DNA from: Streptomyces sp. DT2A-34
GTDB lineage: Bacteria > Actinomycetota > Actinomycetes > Streptomycetales > Streptomycetaceae
Direction of reading: 5' to 3'
Length of the DNA stretch: 64,000 bases
NCBI RefSeq assembly: GCF_030499515.1
Contig: NZ_JASTWJ010000001.1
Coordinates: 5,684,001-5,748,000 of the forward strand
Shown: piece after piece, positions 51,884-59,922 of the stretch
How the letters are laid out: each line of letters begins with the position of its first letter
Position numbering within the stretch: position 1 is the first letter of the stretch
Made by a program: the position numbers and the translations under genes
The notes under the pieces: model-generated
Seen by the model: only the letters and a program-made list of their open reading frames with translations
What the model was told of the DNA's origin: nothing
Databases searched by the model: none

Positions 51884-52668
51884 TCATCGCATCAGCTCCC
51901 CCGCGTTGACCAGCAACGACTGCCCCGTGAGGGAGCGTGCCCTGTCCGACGTCAGGAACACCACCGCGTCCGCGACATCCCCGTCCGTGGCGAGATCGGG
52001 CAGCGCCATCCGCCCCGTCAGCCGTTTCAGGACGTCGGCCTCGGGCGCGCCCTCCGTCCGCGCCGTGAACCGGACGTACGCCTGCACCGGCGGCCCCCAC
52101 ATCCAGCCCGGCAGCACGGTGTTCACCCGGACCCGGTACGGCCCCAACTCCCGGGCCAGCGAGTACATCGCGCTCGTCAGCGCCCCCTTCGACGCCGCGT
52201 ACGCCGCCTGCCGTACCTGCGAGGGGGCGGCGACCGAGGACTGGGTCCCGATGAAGACGACCGAGCCCCCGCGCTCCTTGAGGGCCGGCAGACAGGCCCG
52301 TGTCATCCGCAGTGACCCCAGCAGGTTCACGTCGATCACCGACTGCCACGTGGTGAAGTCCGCGTCTTCCAGACCGCCGAAGTGGCCGTCCAGGGCGGCC
52401 ACATGGACGACCGCGTCGATCCCCCCGAACCGCTCCCGCGCCAGCGCCGCCAGCGCCTCGCACCGCCGCTCGTCGGTGATGTCGGTCGCCCGGTACGCCG
52501 TGTGAGCACCGTCCGGATCGATCTCGGCGGCGCTCTTGGCGAGGTTCGCCTCGGTGCGCGCCCCGAGGACCGCGTTCCCCCGTCGCGCACCACCGTTGCG
52601 GCGACCTGGTGACCGAGCCCGGCGCCCACTCCCGACACGACGACGGTCTTGCCCGCGAGCAGTGACAT
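51884..52668 (-). pseudogene. Short-chain dehydrogenase with one frameshift
   Basis: The ATG at 52668, after GGGAGG, starts MSLLAGKTVVVSGVGAGLGH with the NAD motif. After VVRDGG at about 52577 the frame breaks at a run of five G, where six would join GNAVLGARTEANLAKSAAEI. The remainder is intact: NLLGSLRMTRACLPALKERG, GTQSSVAAPSQVRQAAYAAS with Tyr and Lys of YxxxK, and SLTGQSLLVNAGEL. A single missing G in a homopolymer is a common sequencing error, so the gene may be functional, at about 261 residues. It is under operator site F and is the second SDR of the presumed regulon. Confidence 0.75.
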
Positions 52669-52698
52669 TCCGCTGCCTCCCGACCCTGGACGCACTAT

Positions 52699-52713
52699 CT
52701 GACGGCCCGTCAG
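52699..52713. promoter_or_regulatory. Operator-like palindrome, site F
   Basis: CTGACGGCCCGTCAG is a perfect 7+1+7 palindrome between the divergent SDR and the gene at 52745, 31 bp from either start. Together with sites A to E it forms the proposed regulon, though it lies 30 kb from site E. Confidence 0.75.
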
Positions 52714-52744
52714 GGTATGGGTGACCGCAGGAAAGGGGAACCGC

Positions 52745-53599
52745 ATGAGCGAGGACACCCGTAGTGAGGACACCCGCAGCGAGACGTACGCCGAACTGGC
52801 CGCCGTCGGCCCGTACGGAGTCCACCCGGGCCACGCCCTGATCACCATGGTCGAACCGCATCCGGGCCACGAGTACGCCTACAACCGCTGGTACGAGGAC
52901 GACCACTACTACGCCGGCGCGATGGCCATGCCCTGGATGTACGCGGGCCGCCGCTGGGTGGCGACCAGGGATCTCCAACTCCTGCGCTGCCCGGAGAAGT
53001 CGGCGATCGCCCAGCCGGTCACCGCCGGCTGCTACATCTCGACGTACTGGATCACCGAGGGCCGCTACGACGACCACATGCGCTGGACGGTCGCCATCAA
53101 CAAACGCCTGGGCCGCGACGCCCGCGTCCACCAGAACCGCACCCACGTCTTCACGGCGTTCCAGGACCACGAGGCCACGGTGTACCGCGACGGCGCGGCG
53201 GGCCCCCGCGACTTCCACGCCCTGGACCACCCCTACGCGGGTCTGGTGGTGCAGGTCATCGACACGGACTCACCGCAGCGGCGCGCCGAACTGCTGGAGT
53301 GGCTGCGCGCACGCCACCTCCCGAAGCGCCTGGCGGGCTCCCCGACCGCGATGGTGACGATCTTCCGGCCCACGCCGCTGCCGCTGGACCGCATGTCGTA
53401 CGTCAAACAGGTCGAGGGGGTCGACACCCGCCTGACGCTCCTGTGGTTCCTGGAGGCGGACCCGAGGGAGTGCTGGGAGGGGTACTTCGCAGGCCTGGAC
53501 ACGGTGGTCGAGGAGTCGGGGCTGGGGAGAGTGGAACTGGTGGCGCCGTTCATCCCGACGATCCCGGGGACGGACACGTACGTGGATCAGCTGCGCTGA
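52745..53599 (+). CDS. Uncharacterised protein, possibly alpha+beta barrel (EthD-like)
   Basis: 284 residues. The N-terminus has a repeated SEDTR (15-bp direct repeat in DNA). HALITMVEPHPGHEYAYNRW begins a pattern like the dimeric alpha+beta barrel, and a second such unit starts at YAGLVVQVIDTDSPQRRAEL. A His/Tyr/Asp-rich patch (WYEDDHYYAGAMAMPWMYAG) could bind metal or substrate. I do not recognise a characterised family. The ATG at 52745 has AAAGGGGAA upstream. Its promoter shares operator F with the SDR, so it probably acts in the same catabolic pathway, perhaps as an enzyme or binding protein for the substrate. Confidence 0.6.
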   Translation: MSEDTRSEDTRSETYAELAAVGPYGVHPGHALITMVEPHPGHEYAYNRWYEDDHYYAGAMAMPWMYAGRRWVATRDLQLLRCPEKSAIAQPVTAGCYISTYWITEGRYDDHMRWTVAINKRLGRDARVHQNRTHVFTAFQDHEATVYRDGAAGPRDFHALDHPYAGLVVQVIDTDSPQRRAELLEWLRARHLPKRLAGSPTAMVTIFRPTPLPLDRMSYVKQVEGVDTRLTLLWFLEADPRECWEGYFAGLDTVVEESGLGRVELVAPFIPTIPGTDTYVDQLR

Positions 53600-53627
53600 C
53601 GGTCACCCATCAGCGCCGGCCCAGGCA

Positions 53628-53724
53628 TTTCAGCCCGTCTGGGGGTGCCCCCTCTGGGGGAGCTTGAGGACGAGGCCCGTTCAGGGCCGAAGCGGGGGTC
53701 TGGGGGCGGCAGCCCCCAGGAACG
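53628..53724. repeat. Composite dispersed repeat with terminator hairpin
   Basis: Begins TTTCAGCCCGTCTGGGGGTG, then AGCTTGAGGACGAGGCCCGT and AAGCGGGGGTCTGGGGGCGG. I recall this TTGAGGACGAGG...GGGTCTGGGG sequence as a frequent intergenic element in Streptomyces. A second short palindrome (GGGGGTGCCCCC) appears inserted in it. CTGGGGGC (53700-53707) and GCCCCCAG (53712-53719) form a perfect hairpin between two convergent genes, so it also serves as terminator. Confidence 0.7.
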
Positions 53725-53728
53725 CCGG

Positions 53729-55585
53729 TCACCGCAACTCCTCCGGACAAGGCGTCCCCCGCGGCACCCCGTACGGCGCCGCCAGCCGATACTCGCCCGC
53801 CCGCGGAGCGACCAGCATCGTCCACCGGTCGCCGAGCGCGTCCTCCTCCGTCTCCATCAGACAGCCGTTGAGGTTGTCGTACGACTTCGGCTCGTCGTCG
53901 GGGCGGTTCTTGGACGCCTCCGTCTCCTGCGGCGGGTCGAGCTTCTTGCCGTCGGCGTCGACGATGCTCAGCCAGGGCGAGTAGGGGATGCGGATGAGGA
54001 TGCGGCCCGGCTTGCTCACCCGCATCGTCATCTCGCCCTGCTCGGCCCGCTCGACGACGGCGTGCGGCTCGGCGAGCGGCGTCGGGTCGGTCATCTGGAA
54101 CAGCTGCCAGTTGGCGTCGCCCCACACCTGCTTCAGATACGGCATCCCGCGCCGCACCAGCTGCCGCTCACGCAGCGCCGCCGAGGGGTCCGGCTCGTCC
54201 TTGGGCAGGACCACGAAGTGCACGGCCCAGCGCTGGAGCCACTCGTGGTAGTTCGCGGAGTTCAGCGTGCCGTCGTAGAAGAGCGGGTTGCGCTCCATGT
54301 CGGCCTGGCGGTTCCAGCCGCGGGCCAGATTGAAGTACGGCGCGAGGGCGGCGGCCTCGCGGTGCGAGCGGGCGGGCACGACCTCCACCCGGCCCTTCTC
54401 GGCGCCGACCTCCTGGAGCTCGTTGACCAGCGGGGCCAGCTCGCGTGCCCAGGACGCCTCCGGAGCGGCGTGGATGATGTCGTCGACCGTCTTGTAGCCG
54501 ATCCAGCCGACGAAGGTGAGCAGCGCCAGCACGCCCGCGTACCACTTGCGTGAGCGCGGCACCGTGAAGGGCAGCGCGGCCACCAGGGCCGTCCCGCCGA
54601 AGAGCATCGCCAGGCGGGTGATGTTGGAACCGATCTGCGAGCTGATCACCCAGACCAGGACGACCGAGAGGCCGTAGACGGCGGACACCAGCCGGACCGT
54701 CTTCCACTCCTTGGGCACCAGCACGAAGGTGGCGACGGCGACCAGCAGCGGCAGCAGCACCGAGCCGATCACCATCGGCTGCGTGCCGGAGAAGGGGAAC
54801 AGCCAGGCCGACACGGCCACGACCGCGGTCGGCGCGAGGCCCAGCGCCCACGCTCCCGGCCGCCGCTTCTGCAGGAACAGCGCCACCGCCACGAAGCCCA
54901 CGAACAGCCCCGCCACCGGCGACGACATGGTGGCCAGCGCGGCCAGCGGGGCGGCGCACAACGCCTTCGCCCAGCGCTTGTAACGCCAGCGGTGCGGCCA
55001 GCAGAACACGACGGCGACCGCGCCCAGCGCGAACATCGTGCCGAGGCCGAAGGTCACGCGCCCCGAGATCGCGTTGCAGACCAGCCCGAAGACCCCGGCC
55101 AGCGCCGCCCACAGCGGGTTCTTCACCGACCGGCTGCGCAGCAGCACCAGCGTCAGCAGGCCCGCCGAGACCGTCCCCGCGATCATCATCGTCGTACGGA
55201 CACCGAGGACCGACATCAGATACGGCGACACCACGCTGTACGACACCGGGTGCATACCGCCGTACCAGGCCAGGTTGTACGCCGAGTCCGGATGCCGGCC
55301 GACGAACTCGGCCCAGGCGTCCTGGGCCGCGAGATCGCCGCCGCTGCTTGCGAACGTGAAGAACCAGATGACGTGGAGGAGTCCGGCCAGAGTCGTGATC
55401 GACAGCACCGGATGGCGCAGGACGCGCTCACGCAGGGTGAGGACGGCGGCGTTCAGACGCGACGGCGGTCTGTCCTCCGGAAGGTCTTGACGGTCTCCCT
55501 GGCGTGGCGCGGGCACGCGTATTCGCGGACCGGCTCCCCGTCCCGGATCGGCGTCGTCTGCGCGTGTCGGCTCCGCAGTGGCCAC
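53729..55585 (-). CDS. Large integral membrane protein, glycosyltransferase- or MFS-like
   Basis: 618 residues. A charged N-terminal tail of about 60 residues precedes ten or more membrane helices (LSITTLAGLLHVIWFFTFAS, TMMIAGTVSAGLLTLVLLRS, GAWALGLAPTAVVAVSAWLF). A C-terminal extracellular domain of about 230 residues begins after VGWIGYKTVDDIIHAAPEAS. The loop GGDLAAQDAWAEFVGRHPDS and this layout resemble polytopic C-type glycosyltransferases, but no catalytic motif is certain; the MFS label often given is doubtful. The GTG at 55585 has GGGAG upstream. It lies 208 bp after the carboxypeptidase gene on the same strand, separated by a strong terminator, as in S. coelicolor near SCO4438-SCO4439. 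Confidence 0.7.
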   Translation of the reverse strand: MATAEPTRADDADPGRGAGPRIRVPAPRQGDRQDLPEDRPPSRLNAAVLTLRERVLRHPVLSITTLAGLLHVIWFFTFASSGGDLAAQDAWAEFVGRHPDSAYNLAWYGGMHPVSYSVVSPYLMSVLGVRTTMMIAGTVSAGLLTLVLLRSRSVKNPLWAALAGVFGLVCNAISGRVTFGLGTMFALGAVAVVFCWPHRWRYKRWAKALCAAPLAALATMSSPVAGLFVGFVAVALFLQKRRPGAWALGLAPTAVVAVSAWLFPFSGTQPMVIGSVLLPLLVAVATFVLVPKEWKTVRLVSAVYGLSVVLVWVISSQIGSNITRLAMLFGGTALVAALPFTVPRSRKWYAGVLALLTFVGWIGYKTVDDIIHAAPEASWARELAPLVNELQEVGAEKGRVEVVPARSHREAAALAPYFNLARGWNRQADMERNPLFYDGTLNSANYHEWLQRWAVHFVVLPKDEPDPSAALRERQLVRRGMPYLKQVWGDANWQLFQMTDPTPLAEPHAVVERAEQGEMTMRVSKPGRILIRIPYSPWLSIVDADGKKLDPPQETEASKNRPDDEPKSYDNLNGCLMETEEDALGDRWTMLVAPRAGEYRLAAPYGVPRGTPCPEELR

Positions 55586-55720
55586 CTTTGAGGCACTCCC
55601 CGTACTGTCCCGTCTTCTGTTCCGGCCGCTTCCCGTTTCCCCGTGTTGTCGGCCCTGTCGCTGAAGATTCTCCGGCCGCGCGTAGTCAGCGGCGACCTGC
55701 CCGTTTCGTGACGCTAGCAC

Positions 55721-55763
55721 GCAGCCCGCCGACGAGCGCCGTCGAGCGCCGTCGGCGGGCTGC
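55721..55763 (-). terminator. Terminator after the carboxypeptidase gene
   Basis: GCAGCCCGCCGACG (55721-55734) is perfectly complementary to CGTCGGCGGGCTGC (55750-55763), a 14-bp stem with a 15-nt loop. It lies 30 bp downstream of the carboxypeptidase stop and separates it from the membrane protein gene. Confidence 0.82.
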
Positions 55764-55792
55764 GATGCGATGCCGCCGGCCCGTCCCGTGGG

Positions 55793-58555
55793 TCAGCCGA
55801 GACGGGTCAACTTGTCCGTGAAGCCCGGTTCGGTGAGGTCCCTCTGCAGGGCGACCGGGATCTTGACCGCACCGCTCGTACCGTCACCCACGGTGAGCGT
55901 GCCCACCTTGGTGCCGGCCTTCGCGGTGTGCGGTACGGCGTCGGAGGCGAAGGTCAGCTCGACCTTCAGCCCGGACCAGCCGACCGCCGTGACGTCCTTG
56001 GTGGCGACGACCGGGGTGCGGCCGCCGAGGCCGTCGTCGACGTAGCCCACGACGTCGCCCTTCTTCAGCAGCGTCGCCGACTTCAGGGCGTCCTGGGCGG
56101 CGCGGATCAGCTGGTCGCCCGAGTCGAGAGCGGCGGCGAGGATGCCGCCGCCCGCGTCCGGCTGGCGCACCACGGCGCCGATGATGGTCCGCGTCTCGCC
56201 GCCGGCCTCCTTCTTCGCGGCGAACACGAGGTTGCCGAGGGCGGAGGTGGTGGTGCCGGTCTTGATGCCGACGACGTTGTTGTGGCCGACCAGCTGGTTC
56301 CAGTTGGGGTGGTTCTTTCCCTTGTAGTCGTCGTACGACATCATCGCGGCGACCTCGCGGAAGGCGGGCTGCTTCATCGCCGCCTTGGCCAGCCTCACCT
56401 GGTCCACGGCCGTGCTCACGGTGGTGTTGTTCAGGCCGGACGGGTCGGTGTACGTCGTGTTCGTCATGCCGAGGTCCTTGGCGGCGGCGTTCATCTTCGC
56501 CACGAACGCCTTCTCGGAGCCGGCGTCCCAGCGGGCGAGGCGGCGGGCGATGTTGTTCGCGGATGCGATCAGTACGCTCTCCAGGGCCTCGCGCTGGGAG
56601 ATCTTGTCGCCCGCGGTCACGTCGACGGTCGACTCCTGGCCGGCGTCCGACTGGTCCTCGGCGGTCTGGTCGATCTCGATGTCCGGGCCCTCGGCGCCGC
56701 TCTTGAGGGGGTGCTCGCGCAGGATGAGGTACGCGGTCATCACCTTGGCGACGCTGGCGATCGGCACGGGCTTCTGGTCGCCGGAGGAGCCGAACGTGCC
56801 GAGGCCGTCCACGTCGAGCGCGGCCTGGCCCTCGGCGGGCCACGGGATGTCGACCTTGCCGCCGTCGAAGGTGTAGCTCTCCTCGGCGGTGAGGTCGAGG
56901 GCGGGGGCCGGGAGCGGGCGTACGGACTGGACGACCCCGAGGATGACCACGAGCAGCAGGACCAGCGGGGTCCAGATCTTGATCCGCCGGATGAGCGTGC
57001 GGAAGGGGGTCTCCGGGGGCGGAGGCGTGTTCGTCAGCTCGGCGAGCAGGTCGAGCGGGGGCCTGGGGGGCAGCGGCTGCTGGGTGGTGCGCTCGGGGCC
57101 GACCTGGGGGATGGCGGCGGTGGCGTCGGGGGCCGGGGCCTTCGGCGTATCGCGGGGGAGGTCCGGCTTGAGCGCGACGAACTTGCTGGTGCGCTCGGCG
57201 GGGGTCTCGGGCTGCTTGGGGGCCTTGAGTGTGGTGGTGGGCTGGTCGACGGAGGGCTTCGGGGGACGTACGGCCTTGAAGACGGCGGTCGGCTGGTCGA
57301 CGGCCGGCCCGGCCTCGGCTTCGCCGTCGGCCTTGGCTTTCCCACCCGCACCACCCGTGCGGCTCTCGTCGCCGGGTGCGGGTGGCCCCTGCGGGGCGTC
57401 CTCGCCGTCGGGAGCGGCGTCGGCAGGGGTCCGGGCGGCGTCGCCCGAGCCGTCCTCGGCGTCCTTGGCGACTGCCGGGGCATCGTCAGGGGCGGCGTCG
57501 GCAGCGGCTTCGTCAGCGTCGGCGGCAGCCTTGCCCGGCGCCTCGGCGGCCGCGGAGGTCTCGTCGGCCTCGGCGTCGGCGACGGACTGGGCGGAGTCGG
57601 CGCCCTCGGCCTTCTCGGCACCCTCGGCGTCCGTCCCGCCCTCGGCTCCGTCGGCCTCATCGCCCGCGTCGGCATCGTCGTCCGAGGAAGCCACCCAGGC
57701 CGCCACAGCCGCCCTCAGCCGATCGTCACCCGGCCCGGAAGCCTCATCACCGTCACCGTCACCGTCACCCGGCACCTCGGACGAGGTCCCGTCCACGGCA
57801 CCCTTGCCCTCGGCCTGCGCGCTGTCGGTGTCGTCGGCCTCAGCGTCACGGTTCCCGGCGTCGCCGCCTTCCGCGCTCGCGGCGTCTGAGCCGTCGGTGT
57901 CGTCGGCCTCAGCGTCACGGTTCCCGGCCTCGCTGCCTTCCGCGCTCGCGGCGTCCGAGCCGTCGGTGTCGTCGGCCTCAGCGTCACGGTTGCCGGCGTC
58001 GCCGCCTTCCGCGCTCCCGGCGTCCGAGCCTTCGGCCTGCGCGCCTTCGGTGTCGTCGGCCTCAGCGTCACGGTTCCCGGCCTCGCTGCCCTCGGCGCTC
58101 GCGGCGTCCGAGCCTTCGGCGTCCGCCGCCTCGGTGTCGTCGGCCTCAGCGTCACGGTTCCCGGCGTCGCCGCCCTCCGCGCTCGCGGCGTCCGAGCCCT
58201 CGGCGCTCGCGCCCTCGGCGTCAGGGCTCCCGGCGTCGCCGCCCCCGGCCCCCGCGTCCGCGTCGCCGTCCTCGGCCCCTCCGGCCTTCTCCAGCTCCGC
58301 CCTCACAGCCTCCAGCTCCCGCCGCGACAGGACTCTGGTGGCCGTGTCCACGCCGCCGCGCCGCGTGGCAGCGGGCTCCTGCGGTGCGCCGCTCTCGCGG
58401 GCCACCGCCAGTCGAGGGTCGCGCTTCTCACCGGTGTCGGCTGCGCGCGTGCCGTCGGCTTCGGGGCCGGACTCGGGAACCGTACCCGCGCTCCCCGACG
58501 TCGGTTCTGCCGACGACTCGCGCTGCTTCGACCTGTCGGGGGACTCGCCCGCCAC
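55793..58555 (-). CDS. D-alanyl-D-alanine carboxypeptidase with long acidic N-terminus
   Basis: 920 residues, SCO4439-like. The first 520 residues are acidic and disordered, with Ala/Glu/Asp/Gly repeats at about 101-245. A single membrane helix (about 525-545, IWTPLVLLLVVILGVVQSVR) exports the C-terminal S11 peptidase. That domain has Ser601 and Lys604 in SVAK, Ser665-Ala-Asn667 (SANN) and Lys765-Thr-Gly (KTG), all intact, so it should trim D-Ala from peptidoglycan stem peptides. SCO4439 is reported to affect spore wall maturation and resistance. The GTG at 58555 has GGAGGAGG upstream; an ATG at 58570 lacks one. The long cytoplasmic tail may bind division or cytoskeletal proteins. Confidence 0.92.
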   Translation of the reverse strand: MAGESPDRSKQRESSAEPTSGSAGTVPESGPEADGTRAADTGEKRDPRLAVARESGAPQEPAATRRGGVDTATRVLSRRELEAVRAELEKAGGAEDGDADAGAGGGDAGSPDAEGASAEGSDAASAEGGDAGNRDAEADDTEAADAEGSDAASAEGSEAGNRDAEADDTEGAQAEGSDAGSAEGGDAGNRDAEADDTDGSDAASAEGSEAGNRDAEADDTDGSDAASAEGGDAGNRDAEADDTDSAQAEGKGAVDGTSSEVPGDGDGDGDEASGPGDDRLRAAVAAWVASSDDDADAGDEADGAEGGTDAEGAEKAEGADSAQSVADAEADETSAAAEAPGKAAADADEAAADAAPDDAPAVAKDAEDGSGDAARTPADAAPDGEDAPQGPPAPGDESRTGGAGGKAKADGEAEAGPAVDQPTAVFKAVRPPKPSVDQPTTTLKAPKQPETPAERTSKFVALKPDLPRDTPKAPAPDATAAIPQVGPERTTQQPLPPRPPLDLLAELTNTPPPPETPFRTLIRRIKIWTPLVLLLVVILGVVQSVRPLPAPALDLTAEESYTFDGGKVDIPWPAEGQAALDVDGLGTFGSSGDQKPVPIASVAKVMTAYLILREHPLKSGAEGPDIEIDQTAEDQSDAGQESTVDVTAGDKISQREALESVLIASANNIARRLARWDAGSEKAFVAKMNAAAKDLGMTNTTYTDPSGLNNTTVSTAVDQVRLAKAAMKQPAFREVAAMMSYDDYKGKNHPNWNQLVGHNNVVGIKTGTTTSALGNLVFAAKKEAGGETRTIIGAVVRQPDAGGGILAAALDSGDQLIRAAQDALKSATLLKKGDVVGYVDDGLGGRTPVVATKDVTAVGWSGLKVELTFASDAVPHTAKAGTKVGTLTVGDGTSGAVKIPVALQRDLTEPGFTDKLTRLG
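57824..58160 (-). repeat. Coding repeats in the carboxypeptidase tail
   Basis: The stretch encoding GNRDAEADDT occurs five times, with spacings of 69, 69, 84 and 84 bp. Units are 23 or 28 residues, all in frame and nearly identical at DNA level, which suggests recent unequal crossing over. Repeat number probably varies between strains. Confidence 0.85.
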
Positions 58556-58807
58556 CGATGCCTCCTCCATGTGCCGCCGCACGCCCTGCGTGCGTCTGCC
58601 GAACCATGAGCCGTCGCCCGGACTCCGTGCCCGTACGACCCCCCGTGCCGCTGTCCGAACATGTACCAGTGTCCTGTGCGCGGCCCTCTACTCAGGCGGT
58701 AGACGAGAACGACATACCTACTGGTTCCCTCACGAACCGGTCACGCACCCTCGACAGATGAATGTGAGAGGGGTCACCCTGTCATTCATCCACGCGGGGA
58801 GGCATGG

Positions 58808-59563
58808 ATGGGCAGGAGCCGCAGAACAATTCCGGAGGAGCTTCTGCTGCTGGCGTTGGACCCGGCCACGGGTACCACCGCACAGCCGCAGTCGCTCGAC
58901 CTCGGTCTGGCCGGAGCGCAGCTAGTGGAGCTGGCGCTGGCCGGACGGATAGCCCCAGACGGGGATCGTATCGCCGTGGTCGTACCACGGCCGACTGGAG
59001 ATCCAACATTGGACTGCGCGTTGGAGTTGCTGCGAAGGCGTGGCGCTCCCGTGCGGGCAGTGAACTGGATTGGCGGGCCCCGGCTGGGGCTGCGCCAGAC
59101 CTATCTCTCGCATCTGGAGCGGTGCGGCATGGTGCATGCCGTGGCGGGTCAGATGTGCGGGGTGTTGCCGACGACTCGCTATCAGGCGACGGACAACGAG
59201 ATCAGCCGGGAGATCAGGGCCCGGCTGGATTCCGCGATCCGCACCGGCGTACCGCCGGACCCGCGGACCGCGGCGCTCGCCGCACTGGCGCACGCGGTCG
59301 GCCTCGGCAAGCACCTGTATCCGGGGAACGAGGGGCGATCCTCTCGTTCTCGGTTGCGGGATCTGATCAGGCACGACCCCATGGGCGGTCTCGTCGCGCA
59401 CGCCGTGATGGACGTCCAGAACGGCGTGGCGGCCCAGCCGCGCCGCAGCCCGGCCCCGGCCGGCCGTCAGGCCGCCCCCGGAGGCAGGGTCGCAGCGGAA
59501 CCCGCCCGTGGCGTTCCGGTGCAACCGCGCCGCGGATCCATGGCGCGTGTCGTGGCCCACTGA
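58808..59563 (+). CDS. GPP34 (GOLPH3-like) family protein
   Basis: 251 residues of the GPP34 fold: TIPEELLLLALDPATGTTAQ (about 7-26), LGLAGAQLVELALAGRIAPD and HAVAGQMCGVLPTTRYQATD. Eukaryotic relatives (GOLPH3) bind phosphatidylinositol-4-phosphate at the Golgi. Bacterial proteins are probably membrane-associated but of unknown function. The C-terminal 40 residues are Pro/Arg-rich and basic. The ATG at 58808 has GGGGAGG upstream. It is divergent from the carboxypeptidase gene over 252 bp. Orthologue position suggests SCO4440. Confidence 0.88.
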   Translation: MGRSRRTIPEELLLLALDPATGTTAQPQSLDLGLAGAQLVELALAGRIAPDGDRIAVVVPRPTGDPTLDCALELLRRRGAPVRAVNWIGGPRLGLRQTYLSHLERCGMVHAVAGQMCGVLPTTRYQATDNEISREIRARLDSAIRTGVPPDPRTAALAALAHAVGLGKHLYPGNEGRSSRSRLRDLIRHDPMGGLVAHAVMDVQNGVAAQPRRSPAPAGRQAAPGGRVAAEPARGVPVQPRRGSMARVVAH

Positions 59564-59922
59564 GCCGCAGTCCCACGACCGCACCAACAGGTCCACCGCA
59601 TGCACCACCTGATCCACCCGTTCCACAAGCTTCACAGCACTCCACGCACGCCACGTGCAGCGCCGCACCGCAGTCCCCAAGACCCGGTACGGGAGCCGCT
59701 GGTCCGCGCGGGGCGACGGGACCGTACGTCCGGACGACGACACCGGTCCCGCCGCCCCGCGCGGTATGTGCGGCCGTATTTGCCGGGGGTGTCCCCGAAC
59801 TGGCGTGTATCCAGCGCATATCCACCGTTTCCCAGCGGTAGTAAGCACCTTGGTGGCAGTCTGCTCAGCAGCAGATACGCAAAGTGGCAATCAGCAGTCA
59901 CGCAGCCGGAGGTGCACGTCCC
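59564..59922. other. Regulatory gap before scr1
   Basis: No gene is evident in these 359 bp. The first part is C-rich with repeated CAC/CCAC words. The last 60 bp contain CTGCTCAGCAGCAG, a near palindrome, and the GGAGG ribosome site of scr1. The scr1 promoter must lie here, but no convincing -35/-10 pair can be assigned. Confidence 0.5.

Noticed and set aside
53729..55585. Firm assignment as an MFS transporter
   Set aside because: Helix layout with a long C-terminal outside domain is unlike MFS. Described only as a polytopic membrane protein.
57824..58160. Regular repeats as a CRISPR array
   Set aside because: Units are in-frame coding repeats of 69 or 84 bp without unique spacers and lie inside the carboxypeptidase gene.
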